Shown: positions 38,893-45,856 of the stretch, piece by piece | Position numbering within the stretch: position 1 is the first letter of the stretch | How the letters are laid out: each line of letters begins with the position of its first letter | Assembly: GCA_020200135.1 (NCBI GenBank) | Contig: JAIVJI010000064.1 | Coordinates: forward strand, 30,988 to 94,987 | Source of the DNA: Acidobacteriota bacterium | Lineage (GTDB): Bacteria > Acidobacteriota > Blastocatellia > Pyrinomonadales > Pyrinomonadaceae | Direction of reading: 5' to 3' | DNA length: 64,000 bases | Notes under the pieces: model-generated | Seen by the model: only the letters and a program-made list of their open reading frames with translations | Database searches by the model: none | Told to the model about the DNA's origin: nothing | Made by a program: the position numbers and the translations under genes

Positions 38893-39037
38893 TGCGCTCC
38901 GTAGGAGCGGCATGTTTATAGTCTCCGCAGTCTATGCGACACGAGCCCCGTCAGGGGCGACATACACATGTCGCCCCTACGGAGCTTAGAAGGTAAATAA
39001 ACGTCTTAGACTATAAACATTCTGTCCCTACGGGACT
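38893..39037. repeat. Palindromic interspersed repeat after tyrS
   Basis: The left part (from about 38893, ctccgtaggagcggcatgtt) and the right part (up to 39037) are imperfect inverse copies, sharing agactataaacat with its complement. Nested inside is a perfect 10-bp hairpin (38954-38963 with 38968-38977). Motifs of the type ctccgtaggagcg...catgtttatag are known as dispersed palindromic repeats in several environmental bacteria. It could also end the tyrS transcript. Confidence 0.75.
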
Positions 39038-39061
39038 CCTTAAATTAGGGGTATTGCCAAC

Positions 39062-39163
39062 GTCAGGCTCTACGATGGTACGATACGGCTGGCGGAGATA
39101 CACTGGTTCGAGGCGCACGGCATCGGCAAAAGGAAGATGCGAATCAAGCGCTACCTCGACTGA
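39062..39163 (+). pseudogene. C-terminal fragment of a small conserved protein
   Basis: 33 codons ending in a stop read VRLYDGTIRLAEIHWF...GIGKRKMRIKRYLD, which looks like the tail of a small conserved protein, but no start codon or upstream coding sequence is present: the frame dissolves into the palindromic repeat. It lies 7 bp before another small gene. The family name is not known to me. This is probably a gene cut by the same event that changed the 3' end of tyrS. Confidence 0.45.
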
Positions 39164-39169
39164 GCAAAC

Positions 39170-39403
39170 ATGTCCAAGCGTCGGAACATAACGCCGAGGT
39201 TCGCGGTCTGCGTCGAGACGGACGACCCGGACTTGCTCACCCCGCGCATGATCTATCAGGTGCTGCCCGACGAGAGCGCGGCGCGCTCGGAATACGTCCG
39301 CGTGATCGACAACGAGGGCGAAGACTATCTCTACCCCGCGAAGTTTTTTGTCCTCGTAGACTTGCCGCGCGAAGTCGAACGCGCACTCCTGCGCGCGTCC
39401 TGA
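39170..39403 (+). CDS. Small conserved hypothetical protein
   Basis: 77 residues: RFAVCVETDDPDLLTPRMIYQVLPDESAARSEYVRVIDNEGEDYLYP. The pattern of strand, YxVLPD, VRVIDxxGEDYLYPAxxF and a short C-terminal helix matches a family of small proteins seen in Acidobacteriota and Cyanobacteria with unknown function. It has no signal peptide or metal site. It follows the gene fragment at 39062-39163, with which it may have formed a pair. Confidence 0.65.
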   Translation: MSKRRNITPRFAVCVETDDPDLLTPRMIYQVLPDESAARSEYVRVIDNEGEDYLYPAKFFVLVDLPREVERALLRAS

Positions 39404-39484
39404 GCACGGCCGAACGTCGCACTCGCCCCGTCAACAACGCCTGCGCTAATGCCCCGCCCCTGCCGCTCGTGTGGGCACGTTCAT

Positions 39485-40873
39485 ATGGCCAAAAACACAA
39501 AACACGGAGAAGGCATCACGCGCCGCGAGTTCGTCGCTTCGGCGGTCGCGGCGTCGGCCGCGGCGGGCGCGGCGTCGGGCGAGACGCGCGCCCGGCCGCC
39601 GGCGCGGCCGAACGTGCTCTACGTGATGGCGGACGACCTGGGGTGGGGCGACCTCAGCTGCTACGGGCGGCCCGACTACCGGACGCCGAACCTCGACCGG
39701 CTGGCGGCCGAAGGCGTGCGCTTCACGCAGGCTTACTCGGCCTCGGCGGTCTGCACGCCGACGCGGTGCGCCTTCGTCACGGGGCGCTACCCGGCGCGCA
39801 CCGCCGTCGGGCTCGAAGAGCCCGTCGTCGCGAGAGAGGCTCTGCGGCGGCAGGGGCGCGACCCGGGCCTGCCGCCCGAGCACCCGACCGTCGCGTCGCT
39901 CCTGAAGGCGGCCGGCTACCGGACGGCGCTCGTCGGCAAGTGGCACCTCGGCTACCTGCCGAAATACAGTCCCATCAAGAGCGGCTTCGACGAGTTCTTC
40001 GGCATCATGAGCGGCGCGGGCGACTACTTCACGCACAGGGACCCGGACGGCGAGGCCGACCTCTTCGAGGCGGAGACGCCGGTCGAGCGCGTCGGCTACA
40101 TGACCGACCTCATCACCGAGCGCGCCGTCGAATACCTCAGACGACAGAAGCGTGGTGCGCCCTTCTTCCTGAGCCTCAACTACACCGCGCCGCACTGGCC
40201 CTGGGAGGGGCCGCGCGACGAGGCCGTCAGTCAAACGCTCGCGGGGCGTGGCCGCCTCGCCTTCACCTCGGGCGGGTCGCTTAAGACCTACGCCGGGATG
40301 ATGCGGAGCTTAGACTCCGGCGTCGGCCGCGTGCTGCGCGCGCTCGCCGACTCGGGGCACGCCCGCTCGACGCTCGTCGTCTTCACGAGCGACAACGGCG
40401 GCGAGCGCTTCTCCTTCAACTGGCCTTTCAGGGGGCAGAAGTACGACCTGTACGAGGGCGGCATCCGCGTCCCCGCGCTCGTCCGCTGGCCGGGGGTCGT
40501 CCCCGCCGGGCGCACGACCGAGCAGGTCGCGGTGACGATGGACTGGACGGCGACCTTCCTCGCCGCGGCCGGCGCGCGCGCGCACCCCGGCTACCCGCTC
40601 GACGGCCAGAACCTCCTCCCCGCCCTGCGGGGCGAGCGCCCGGCCTTCCCACGCACGCTCTTCTGGCGCATCGGCGCGCAGGCGGCGGCGCGCTCCGGCG
40701 ACTGGAAGTACCTGAAGGTTGACGAGAAGACCGAGCACCTCTTCGACCTCTCGGCCGACGCACGCGAGCAGGCCGACTCGCGCAACTCACAAGGGGAAGT
40801 CTTCGAGCGCCTGCGCGCGGAGTATCTGGGTTGGGAAGCACAGATGTTGAAGCGGCCGGCGCGGGCCAACTGA
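39485..40873 (+). CDS. Tat-exported arylsulfatase-type sulfatase
   Basis: 462 residues. Twin-arginine signal ITRREFVASAVAAS (11-24). The alkaline-phosphatase-superfamily core has the metal ligands D50/D51 (VMADDLGWGD), the formylglycine site C90 in CTPTR, LVGKWHLG with the catalytic Lys and His, and TSDNGG. It hydrolyses sulfate esters of an organic or polysaccharide substrate in the periplasm; it needs a formylglycine-generating enzyme, not seen in this window. ATG 39485 gives the Tat signal; an in-frame ATG 36 bp upstream would only add residues in front of it. It begins 81 bp after the small gene. Confidence 0.9.
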   Translation: MAKNTKHGEGITRREFVASAVAASAAAGAASGETRARPPARPNVLYVMADDLGWGDLSCYGRPDYRTPNLDRLAAEGVRFTQAYSASAVCTPTRCAFVTGRYPARTAVGLEEPVVAREALRRQGRDPGLPPEHPTVASLLKAAGYRTALVGKWHLGYLPKYSPIKSGFDEFFGIMSGAGDYFTHRDPDGEADLFEAETPVERVGYMTDLITERAVEYLRRQKRGAPFFLSLNYTAPHWPWEGPRDEAVSQTLAGRGRLAFTSGGSLKTYAGMMRSLDSGVGRVLRALADSGHARSTLVVFTSDNGGERFSFNWPFRGQKYDLYEGGIRVPALVRWPGVVPAGRTTEQVAVTMDWTATFLAAAGARAHPGYPLDGQNLLPALRGERPAFPRTLFWRIGAQAAARSGDWKYLKVDEKTEHLFDLSADAREQADSRNSQGEVFERLRAEYLGWEAQMLKRPARAN

Positions 40874-40885
40874 AGGAGGAGTGAA

Positions 40886-41374
40886 ATGTCCGAAGAGTAC
40901 GAAGCCTTAGACAACGCGGCGCTCATCCGCCGTTGGTTCGAGGAGGTCTGGAACAAGGGGCGGGCGGAGGCCATCGACGAGTTGTTCGACGAGGAGGGCG
41001 TCGCGCACGGGCTCGCCGGCGAGGGCGCCGAGGGCTTACGCGGCCCCACGGGCTTCAGGCCCTTCCACCGGCAGTTCCGCGAGGCCTTCCCCGGCGTCGA
41101 GGTCGTCGTGGACGACACCATCACCGAGGGCGACAAGGTCGCGGCGCGCTGCACCGTGCGCGGCCGCCACGAGGGCGACACGCTCGGCTTCCGCGCGACG
41201 CAACAGCCCGTCGAGTTCACCGGGATAACCTTCGCCCGCGTGCGCGGCGGCAAGATCGTGGAGGCCTGGAACAACTTCGACTTCATGTCGATGTACAGCC
41301 AGCTCGGCGCGCTCCGGCTCGACGCGGGCGCGGAGCCGCCCGACCCGGACGACGCGCTGCCGTCGCTCGACTGA
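40886..41374 (+). CDS. SnoaL-like ester cyclase-type protein
   Basis: 162 residues of a NTF2-like alpha+beta barrel: ALIRRWFEEVWNKGRAEAIDELFDEE (13-38), FREAFPGVEVVVDDTITEGDKVAARCTVRGRHEG and GGKIVEAWNNFDFMSMYSQLG (about 128-148). The SnoaL family includes polyketide cyclases, but most members outside such clusters have unknown substrates. AAGGAG-like site (tgaaggaggagtgaaATG) is excellent. It lies 13 bp after the sulfatase, so it is in the same transcript. Confidence 0.85.
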   Translation: MSEEYEALDNAALIRRWFEEVWNKGRAEAIDELFDEEGVAHGLAGEGAEGLRGPTGFRPFHRQFREAFPGVEVVVDDTITEGDKVAARCTVRGRHEGDTLGFRATQQPVEFTGITFARVRGGKIVEAWNNFDFMSMYSQLGALRLDAGAEPPDPDDALPSLD

Positions 41375-41416
41375 AGGCCGGGAGAGAGGGCGGGCGGGCA
41401 AGGGGGTTTCGTTTTT

Positions 41417-41770
41417 ATGGAACGGGGCAGCGGGCGGGAAGGCTGGCACGAGCGCAGGCGCGCCACGCGCTACAGGGTCAACCTCCGGGCGCGCTGGGAG
41501 GGGAGCCGGGCCGCGCGCGACGCGACGGTCACGGACCTCAGCGAGTACGGCTGCTTCGTCCTCACCGACGACCTCGTCGAGAAGCGCGAGACGGTGAGGC
41601 TCGAAATCCAACTCCCGCGCGCCGGCCGCATCACGCTCTGGGGCACGGTCGTCTACCAGGCCGAGGAGATCGGCTTCGCGCTCAACTTCGAGCGCTTCGC
41701 GGACGAGGCCGACCGCAGGAAACTCGAATGGCTCCTGCGCATCGCGGCGCACCGGAGCGAGAAGCAGTAG
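41417..41770 (+). CDS. PilZ domain protein
   Basis: 117 residues. RRATRYRV (about 12-19) carries the RxxxR c-di-GMP-binding arginines and VTDLSEYGCFV (38-48) the D/NxSxxG motif of PilZ. It is a single-domain c-di-GMP effector that would act by partner binding to regulate motility, surface attachment or polysaccharide. No diguanylate cyclase is in the window. A heptamer hairpin fills the gap to the RDD gene downstream. Confidence 0.88.
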   Translation: MERGSGREGWHERRRATRYRVNLRARWEGSRAARDATVTDLSEYGCFVLTDDLVEKRETVRLEIQLPRAGRITLWGTVVYQAEEIGFALNFERFADEADRRKLEWLLRIAAHRSEKQ

Positions 41771-41778
41771 GTAGAAGC

Positions 41779-41881
41779 AGTAGTCAGCAGTCAGTAGAAG
41801 AACTTTCTTATGACGAATCGTCCGTGTGTCAGCGTCAACATCCGCCGAGCGGAGCCTACTGTCTACTGACTACTGTCTACT
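41779..41881. repeat. Heptamer-array hairpin, unit agtagtc (second locus)
   Basis: Left arm 41779-41799 has three units (agtagtc, agcagtc, agtagaa), right arm 41854-41881 four inverse units (gcctact, gtctact, gactact, gtctact). It begins 8 bp after the PilZ stop and ends 7 bp before the RDD start. The unit is shared with the 32098-32223 element 9 kb away; order of variants is not strictly mirrored. Confidence 0.88.
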
Positions 41882-41888
41882 TTAAAAG

Positions 41889-42719
41889 ATGTCCGCCGTC
41901 GAGCCCACGGAAGAGACGCTGGTCATCGAGACGCCGGAGCGCGTGCCGCTGCACTTCGCGCTGGCCTCGACGGGGAACCGCTTCCTCGCGTGCGCCTTCG
42001 ACCACTTCCTCCAGCTCGTGCTGATCGCGGTCGTGGCGCTCTTCGTCATCTGGTGGATCGGCTTCTCCGACCTCGGCCGCTGGGTGACGAACGCGCCCAA
42101 GTGGCTGCTCGCGCTCCTCGTCGTCGCGGTCTTCCTCATCTGGTCGGGCTACTTCGTGCTCTTCGAGTGGGCGTGGTCGGGGCAGACGCCGGGCAAGCGC
42201 CGGCTCCGCCTGCGGGTCATCCGCGAGGACGGCCGCCCCGTCACCTTCTGGGAGGCCGCGGCGCGCAACCTCGTCCGCCTCCTCGACATGATGCCCTGGT
42301 TCGTCATCCCCTTCTACTCGGTCGGGCTCGTCTCGGTCTTCGTCAGCTCGCGCGACCAGCGGCTCGGCGACCTCGTCGCCGGCACCGTCGTCGTGCGCGA
42401 GCGCGAGGCGCAGGCGCCCTCCTTCGAGCAGGTCTTCTCGGCGCCGACGGCCGACGCCGCGCTCAGGCGCTCGTTCAAGGCGGTCGCCTTCCGCGCCGAC
42501 GTTAACCTGCTCTCGGCGCGCGAGGTCGAGGTGGTCGAGGCGTTCCTGCGCCGCCGCTGGGACATGGAGGAGATGCCGCGCCAGTGGATGGCCTGGCGCA
42601 TCGCCACGCCCATCCTCTACCGGCTCCGCCCCGAGTACGACCTCGCCGAGTTCACCTACGAAGGCTTCCTCGAAGAGCTGCTCCACCGCTACCGCGCCAC
42701 GCACAGATTCACGGACTGA
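41889..42719 (+). CDS. RDD-family membrane protein
   Basis: 276 residues. The RDD domain (about 17-170) contains three helices and the patterns ASTGNRFLACAFDHFLQ, WAWSGQTPGKRRLRLRVIREDGRPV and VSSRDQRLGDLVAGTVVV. The C-terminal 100 residues are soluble and mostly helical. RDD genes usually accompany SpoIIM, DUF58 and MoxR genes; here the rest of that set is at 2.8-10.5 kb. The family may be an ion antiporter or a membrane scaffold. Its stop overlaps the convergent S41 peptidase stop by 11 bp. Confidence 0.88.
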   Translation: MSAVEPTEETLVIETPERVPLHFALASTGNRFLACAFDHFLQLVLIAVVALFVIWWIGFSDLGRWVTNAPKWLLALLVVAVFLIWSGYFVLFEWAWSGQTPGKRRLRLRVIREDGRPVTFWEAAARNLVRLLDMMPWFVIPFYSVGLVSVFVSSRDQRLGDLVAGTVVVREREAQAPSFEQVFSAPTADAALRRSFKAVAFRADVNLLSAREVEVVEAFLRRRWDMEEMPRQWMAWRIATPILYRLRPEYDLAEFTYEGFLEELLHRYRATHRFTD

Positions 42720-44055
42720 GCGGCCCCTCTTTGAACAGGAAGAGGTCGCCGGCCTTGGCCGGGTCCAGCCCCACGCCGGCGAGCGCCGCCGCGTGCGCGA
42801 GGACGGGGTCGCGCCTCTGCTGGAGGTCCGAGGCCGTCGGCAGCAGCGCCACGTCCGGCGTGACGCCGACGTGCTCGAGGCTCTTGCCGTCGGTCATGAT
42901 GAGGTCGGCCACCGTCAGCGTCAGGCCGTAGAAGACCGGGTCGTCGTCGCCGATCTGGTAGTCGTAGGCGAGGCTCTGCATGACCTTGCCCGCGGTGCGG
43001 TCGCCCAGAACCGTCCCGCGCTTCTCCAACTGGATGACGCGCGCGAAGACCTCGGCGGCCGACCCCGAGTCGCTGTCGACGAGCACGACGAGCCGGCCCG
43101 AGAAGTTGTTCTTCTTGCGCGGCTTGACCTTGACCTCCTTCATCCCGCCGCGCCGCTTCAGGTCGGCCACCTTGACCTCGCGGTCGAAGAAGTACCCGAC
43201 GAAGCGTTCGAGGGCGTCGGCGCGCCCGCCGCCGTTGCGGCGCAGGTCGAGGACGAGCGCCTTGTGCCCGGCCACCCTCTTCATCACCTTGTCGACCCGC
43301 TCCTCCGCCAGGTCGAAGTCGGGCAGCTTGCAGACGATGAGGTCTTCGCCGAACTCGTGGTAGAGCGGCTCGTCGCTCTCGTCGTCCACGTCGGGGCGCG
43401 TCGGCTCGAACAGGTAGTAGCCGAAGAACCTCACGAACTTCCGCTTGCGCACCTTCGACAGTATCTCGATCTGGCGCTCCCGCCCCTCGGGGGCGCGCAC
43501 GTCGAGCACCATGCGGGCGCGCGGCCGCAGCATGTAGTAGTAGTACTGCATCTTCCAGAGGTTCTCGCGCGTCGGCTCGTAGTTGTCTATGCCGAGCACC
43601 CTGTCGCCGGCGCGCAGCCCCTTGGCCTCGGCGTCGCTGCCGGGCATGACGGAGGTGACGTAACACGCGTCGCCTATCATCTGCATCCGCCAGCCGTAGA
43701 CGACGATGTTGTTGCGGATGGGCGGGATGAAGTTCGTGTGCGAGTCGTTCAGGTCCATCACCGCCTGCGCGATGACGCCGAGCACCTGGCCGGTCTGCGT
43801 CGCCTCCCTGATCTTCCCCTCGGCGGCGCGGAAGCGCGCCTCCACGTCCACCCCGTGGAACGCGGGGTCGTAGTAGTCGCGCTTGATCTGTTCCTTGATG
43901 ACCTTGAGCATCTTCAGACCGAGTTTCCGGTTCTCCTCCAACTGCTTCGGCGTCTCCTGCGGCAGCGCGCGGGCCGCCGACAGGCACACGAGCGCCGCCG
44001 CGAGCACGGCGCGCGCCGCCGGCGCGAGACCCCGGCGTGAGGCTCTCTTGCTCAT
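42709..44055 (-). CDS. S41-family C-terminal-processing-like peptidase
   Basis: 448 residues. Signal peptide 1-33 (ALPQ), an N-terminal helical domain, a PDZ domain (about 118-200: GWRMQMIGDACYVTSVMPGSDAEAKGLRAGDRVLGIDNYEP), and the S41 catalytic domain with LRRNGGG, nucleophile S332 in DSDSGSAAE and K357 in GDRTAGK. These serine-lysine proteases process envelope proteins. GGAGAG precedes the ATG at 44053-44055; a longer frame upstream adds low-quality sequence. The 3' end overlaps the RDD gene. Downstream of the start, a long GC-rich gap holds the thiolase promoter. Confidence 0.9.
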   Translation of the reverse strand: MSKRASRRGLAPAARAVLAAALVCLSAARALPQETPKQLEENRKLGLKMLKVIKEQIKRDYYDPAFHGVDVEARFRAAEGKIREATQTGQVLGVIAQAVMDLNDSHTNFIPPIRNNIVVYGWRMQMIGDACYVTSVMPGSDAEAKGLRAGDRVLGIDNYEPTRENLWKMQYYYYMLRPRARMVLDVRAPEGRERQIEILSKVRKRKFVRFFGYYLFEPTRPDVDDESDEPLYHEFGEDLIVCKLPDFDLAEERVDKVMKRVAGHKALVLDLRRNGGGRADALERFVGYFFDREVKVADLKRRGGMKEVKVKPRKKNNFSGRLVVLVDSDSGSAAEVFARVIQLEKRGTVLGDRTAGKVMQSLAYDYQIGDDDPVFYGLTLTVADLIMTDGKSLEHVGVTPDVALLPTASDLQQRRDPVLAHAAALAGVGLDPAKAGDLFLFKEGPLSP

Positions 44056-44260
44056 ACGTCTCTCCTTAATCCTTGAAAGGGCGTGGCGGCGGGGGCGGCA
44101 GCGCGGCCGTTCCCCCGCCCCGTAAGTTCGTCTCACGGGTAGTGACACCGCTCGCGGGGCGTAAAGCCTGTGTGGAGCCGTGTGCGCGGTCGGCCGCAAA
44201 GCCTTTTGAGGTTTACCGCGGCCGCCGGCCGAGATTATCACCGGCCGGGCGGGCGGTAAA

Positions 44261-44309
44261 GTCAATTTTTCGGGCTAAATTGACGGCGCCGCGGGCGCTC
44301 GGCTACACT
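44261..44309 (+). promoter_or_regulatory. Thiolase promoter with overlapping palindromic operator
   Basis: TTGACG (44280-44285), 18-bp spacer, TACACT (44304-44309) is the best sigma70-type promoter in the window, 54 bp before the thiolase start. A perfect 8-bp inverted repeat, gtcaattt (44261-44268) and aaattgac (44277-44284), overlaps the -35 box. A dimeric repressor bound there would block the promoter; this suggests substrate-controlled expression. Confidence 0.55.
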
Positions 44310-44362
44310 GCGTGGTTATTTCGGCGGGCAGATTTTCGACGGAGAGGCACATCTAAAACATC

Positions 44363-45544
44363 ATGAGTAAAGACATCTTCATCCTCGGCGGCAAGCGCAC
44401 GCCGATGACAGAGTACGTCGGCGCGCTCAAGGACGTGAAGGCCATCGACCTGGGCGCGGCGGCGGCGCGCGGCGCGCTCGAGGCGTCGGGGGTGGCGGCC
44501 GAAGACATCGACCACACCATCGTCGGCAACGCCCTCCAGACCTCGGGCGACGCCATCTACGGCGCGCGCCACGTCGCGCTCAAGGCGGGGGTGCCCGCAG
44601 ACCGCCCGGCGCTCACCGTCAACCGCCTCTGCGGCAGCGGCATCCAGGCCGTCGTCTCGGGCGCGCACATGATCCTGCTGGACGAGGCGCGCACGGCGCT
44701 CGTCGGCGGGATGGAGTCGATGTCGATGGCGCCGCACGTCATCTACGGCGCGCGCTCGGGCTTCGGGCTGGGGCAGGGCAAGCTCGAAGACTCGCTGATG
44801 GTCGCGCTCTTAGACACCTACTGCAACACGACGATGGCGGGCACGGCCGAGAACCTCGCGCGCCGCTACGAGATCACGCGCGAGGAGCAGGACGCCTACG
44901 CGCTGCGCTCGCAACAGGAGGCCAAGCGCGCGCAGGACGCGGGCGTCTTCGCCGAGGAGATCGTCCCCTACGAGGTGAAGACGCGCAAGGGCGTGAAGGT
45001 CGTGGACAAAGACGACCACCTGCGCCCCGACACGACGCTCGAAGTGCTGGCGAAACTCCCGACCGCGTTCAGCAAGGACGGCTTCGTCACCGCCGGCAAC
45101 GCCTCGGGGATAGTTGACGGCGCGGCCGCGCTCGTCATCGCGGGCGAGGAGTTCGTCCGCCGGCACGGCCCCGCGCCGCTGGGGCGCATCGTCTCTTGGG
45201 CCTACGCGGGCGTCGAGCCCGACGTGATGGGCATCGGCCCCGTCCCGGCCATCCGCAAGGCGCTGGAGAAGGCGAGCCTCAAGCTCGAAGACATCGACCT
45301 CGTCGAGGTCAACGAGGCTTTCGCCTGCCAGTACCTCGCCGTCGAGAAGGAGCTGGGGCTCGACCGCTCGAAGACGAACGTCAACGGCGGCGCCATCGCG
45401 CTGGGCCACCCGCTCGGCGCCTCGGGCGCGCGCCTCGTCCTGACGGCGCTCGGAGAGCTGAGGCGGCGCGGCGGCCGCTACGGCCTCGCCTCCGCCTGCA
45501 TCGGCGGCGGACAGGGCATCGCCATCATCTTCGAGCGCGTCTGA
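44363..45544 (+). CDS. Thiolase (acetyl-CoA acyltransferase)
   Basis: 393 residues. Nucleophile C90 in [17 protein letters not shown], the second-loop [19 protein letters not shown] (with catalytic His near 349) and the terminal ACIGGGQG with the second catalytic Cys. All active-site residues are present. It condenses two acetyl-CoA or cleaves 3-ketoacyl-CoA. The sequence is nearest to degradative/biosynthetic acetyl-CoA C-acetyltransferases; no beta-oxidation genes are adjacent. It ends at a strong terminator. Confidence 0.93.
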   Translation: MSKDIFILGGKRTPMTEYVGALKDVKAIDLGAAAARGALEASGVAAEDIDHTIVGNALQTSGDAIYGARHVALKAGVPADRPALTVNRLCGSGIQAVVSGAHMILLDEARTALVGGMESMSMAPHVIYGARSGFGLGQGKLEDSLMVALLDTYCNTTMAGTAENLARRYEITREEQDAYALRSQQEAKRAQDAGVFAEEIVPYEVKTRKGVKVVDKDDHLRPDTTLEVLAKLPTAFSKDGFVTAGNASGIVDGAAALVIAGEEFVRRHGPAPLGRIVSWAYAGVEPDVMGIGPVPAIRKALEKASLKLEDIDLVEVNEAFACQYLAVEKELGLDRSKTNVNGGAIALGHPLGASGARLVLTALGELRRRGGRYGLASACIGGGQGIAIIFERV

Positions 45545-45580
45545 AGATTTGTTGGAGCGCCCGGCAAAAAGGGCGTGACG

Positions 45581-45629
45581 CGCGGGGCGCCCCGGCGGGG
45601 TTTGCATGACTCTGCCGGGGCGCCCCGCG
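45581..45629 (+). terminator. Terminator of thiolase gene
   Basis: Perfect 16-bp stem (45581-45596 with 45614-45629), 17-nt loop, 37 bp after the stop; followed by ccgtttctgg, a modest T-run. Confidence 0.8.
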
Positions 45630-45739
45630 CCGTTTCTGGATTCCCGCCATCAATGCTTATTTAACTGCACTTCAACACCGTCCTGAAAGCAACCGCGCCC
45701 AGGGGGCCTGGCATCTTAAGCGGGCTCATCTACAGCGGT

Positions 45740-45768
45740 TTGACCTAACAGTAAAAATCGAGTAAAAG
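45740..45768 (+). promoter_or_regulatory. Candidate promoter of LTD nuclease gene
   Basis: TTGACC (45740-45745), 17-bp spacer, TAAAAG (45763-45768), in an AT-richer 200-bp gap. The distance to the start is about 90 bp. Confidence 0.5.
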
Positions 45769-45856
45769 CATCGCCTCGACTTTACACACACGCGCCTTCC
45801 CGGCTGCCCCGGACTGCGCCAACCTTTAAACCCCCTTTTCCACGAAAGGAATGTTC

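Noticed and set aside
38893-39037. Insertion sequence or tRNA-like element
   Set aside because: No transposase, no tRNA cloverleaf; best explained as a palindromic dispersed repeat.
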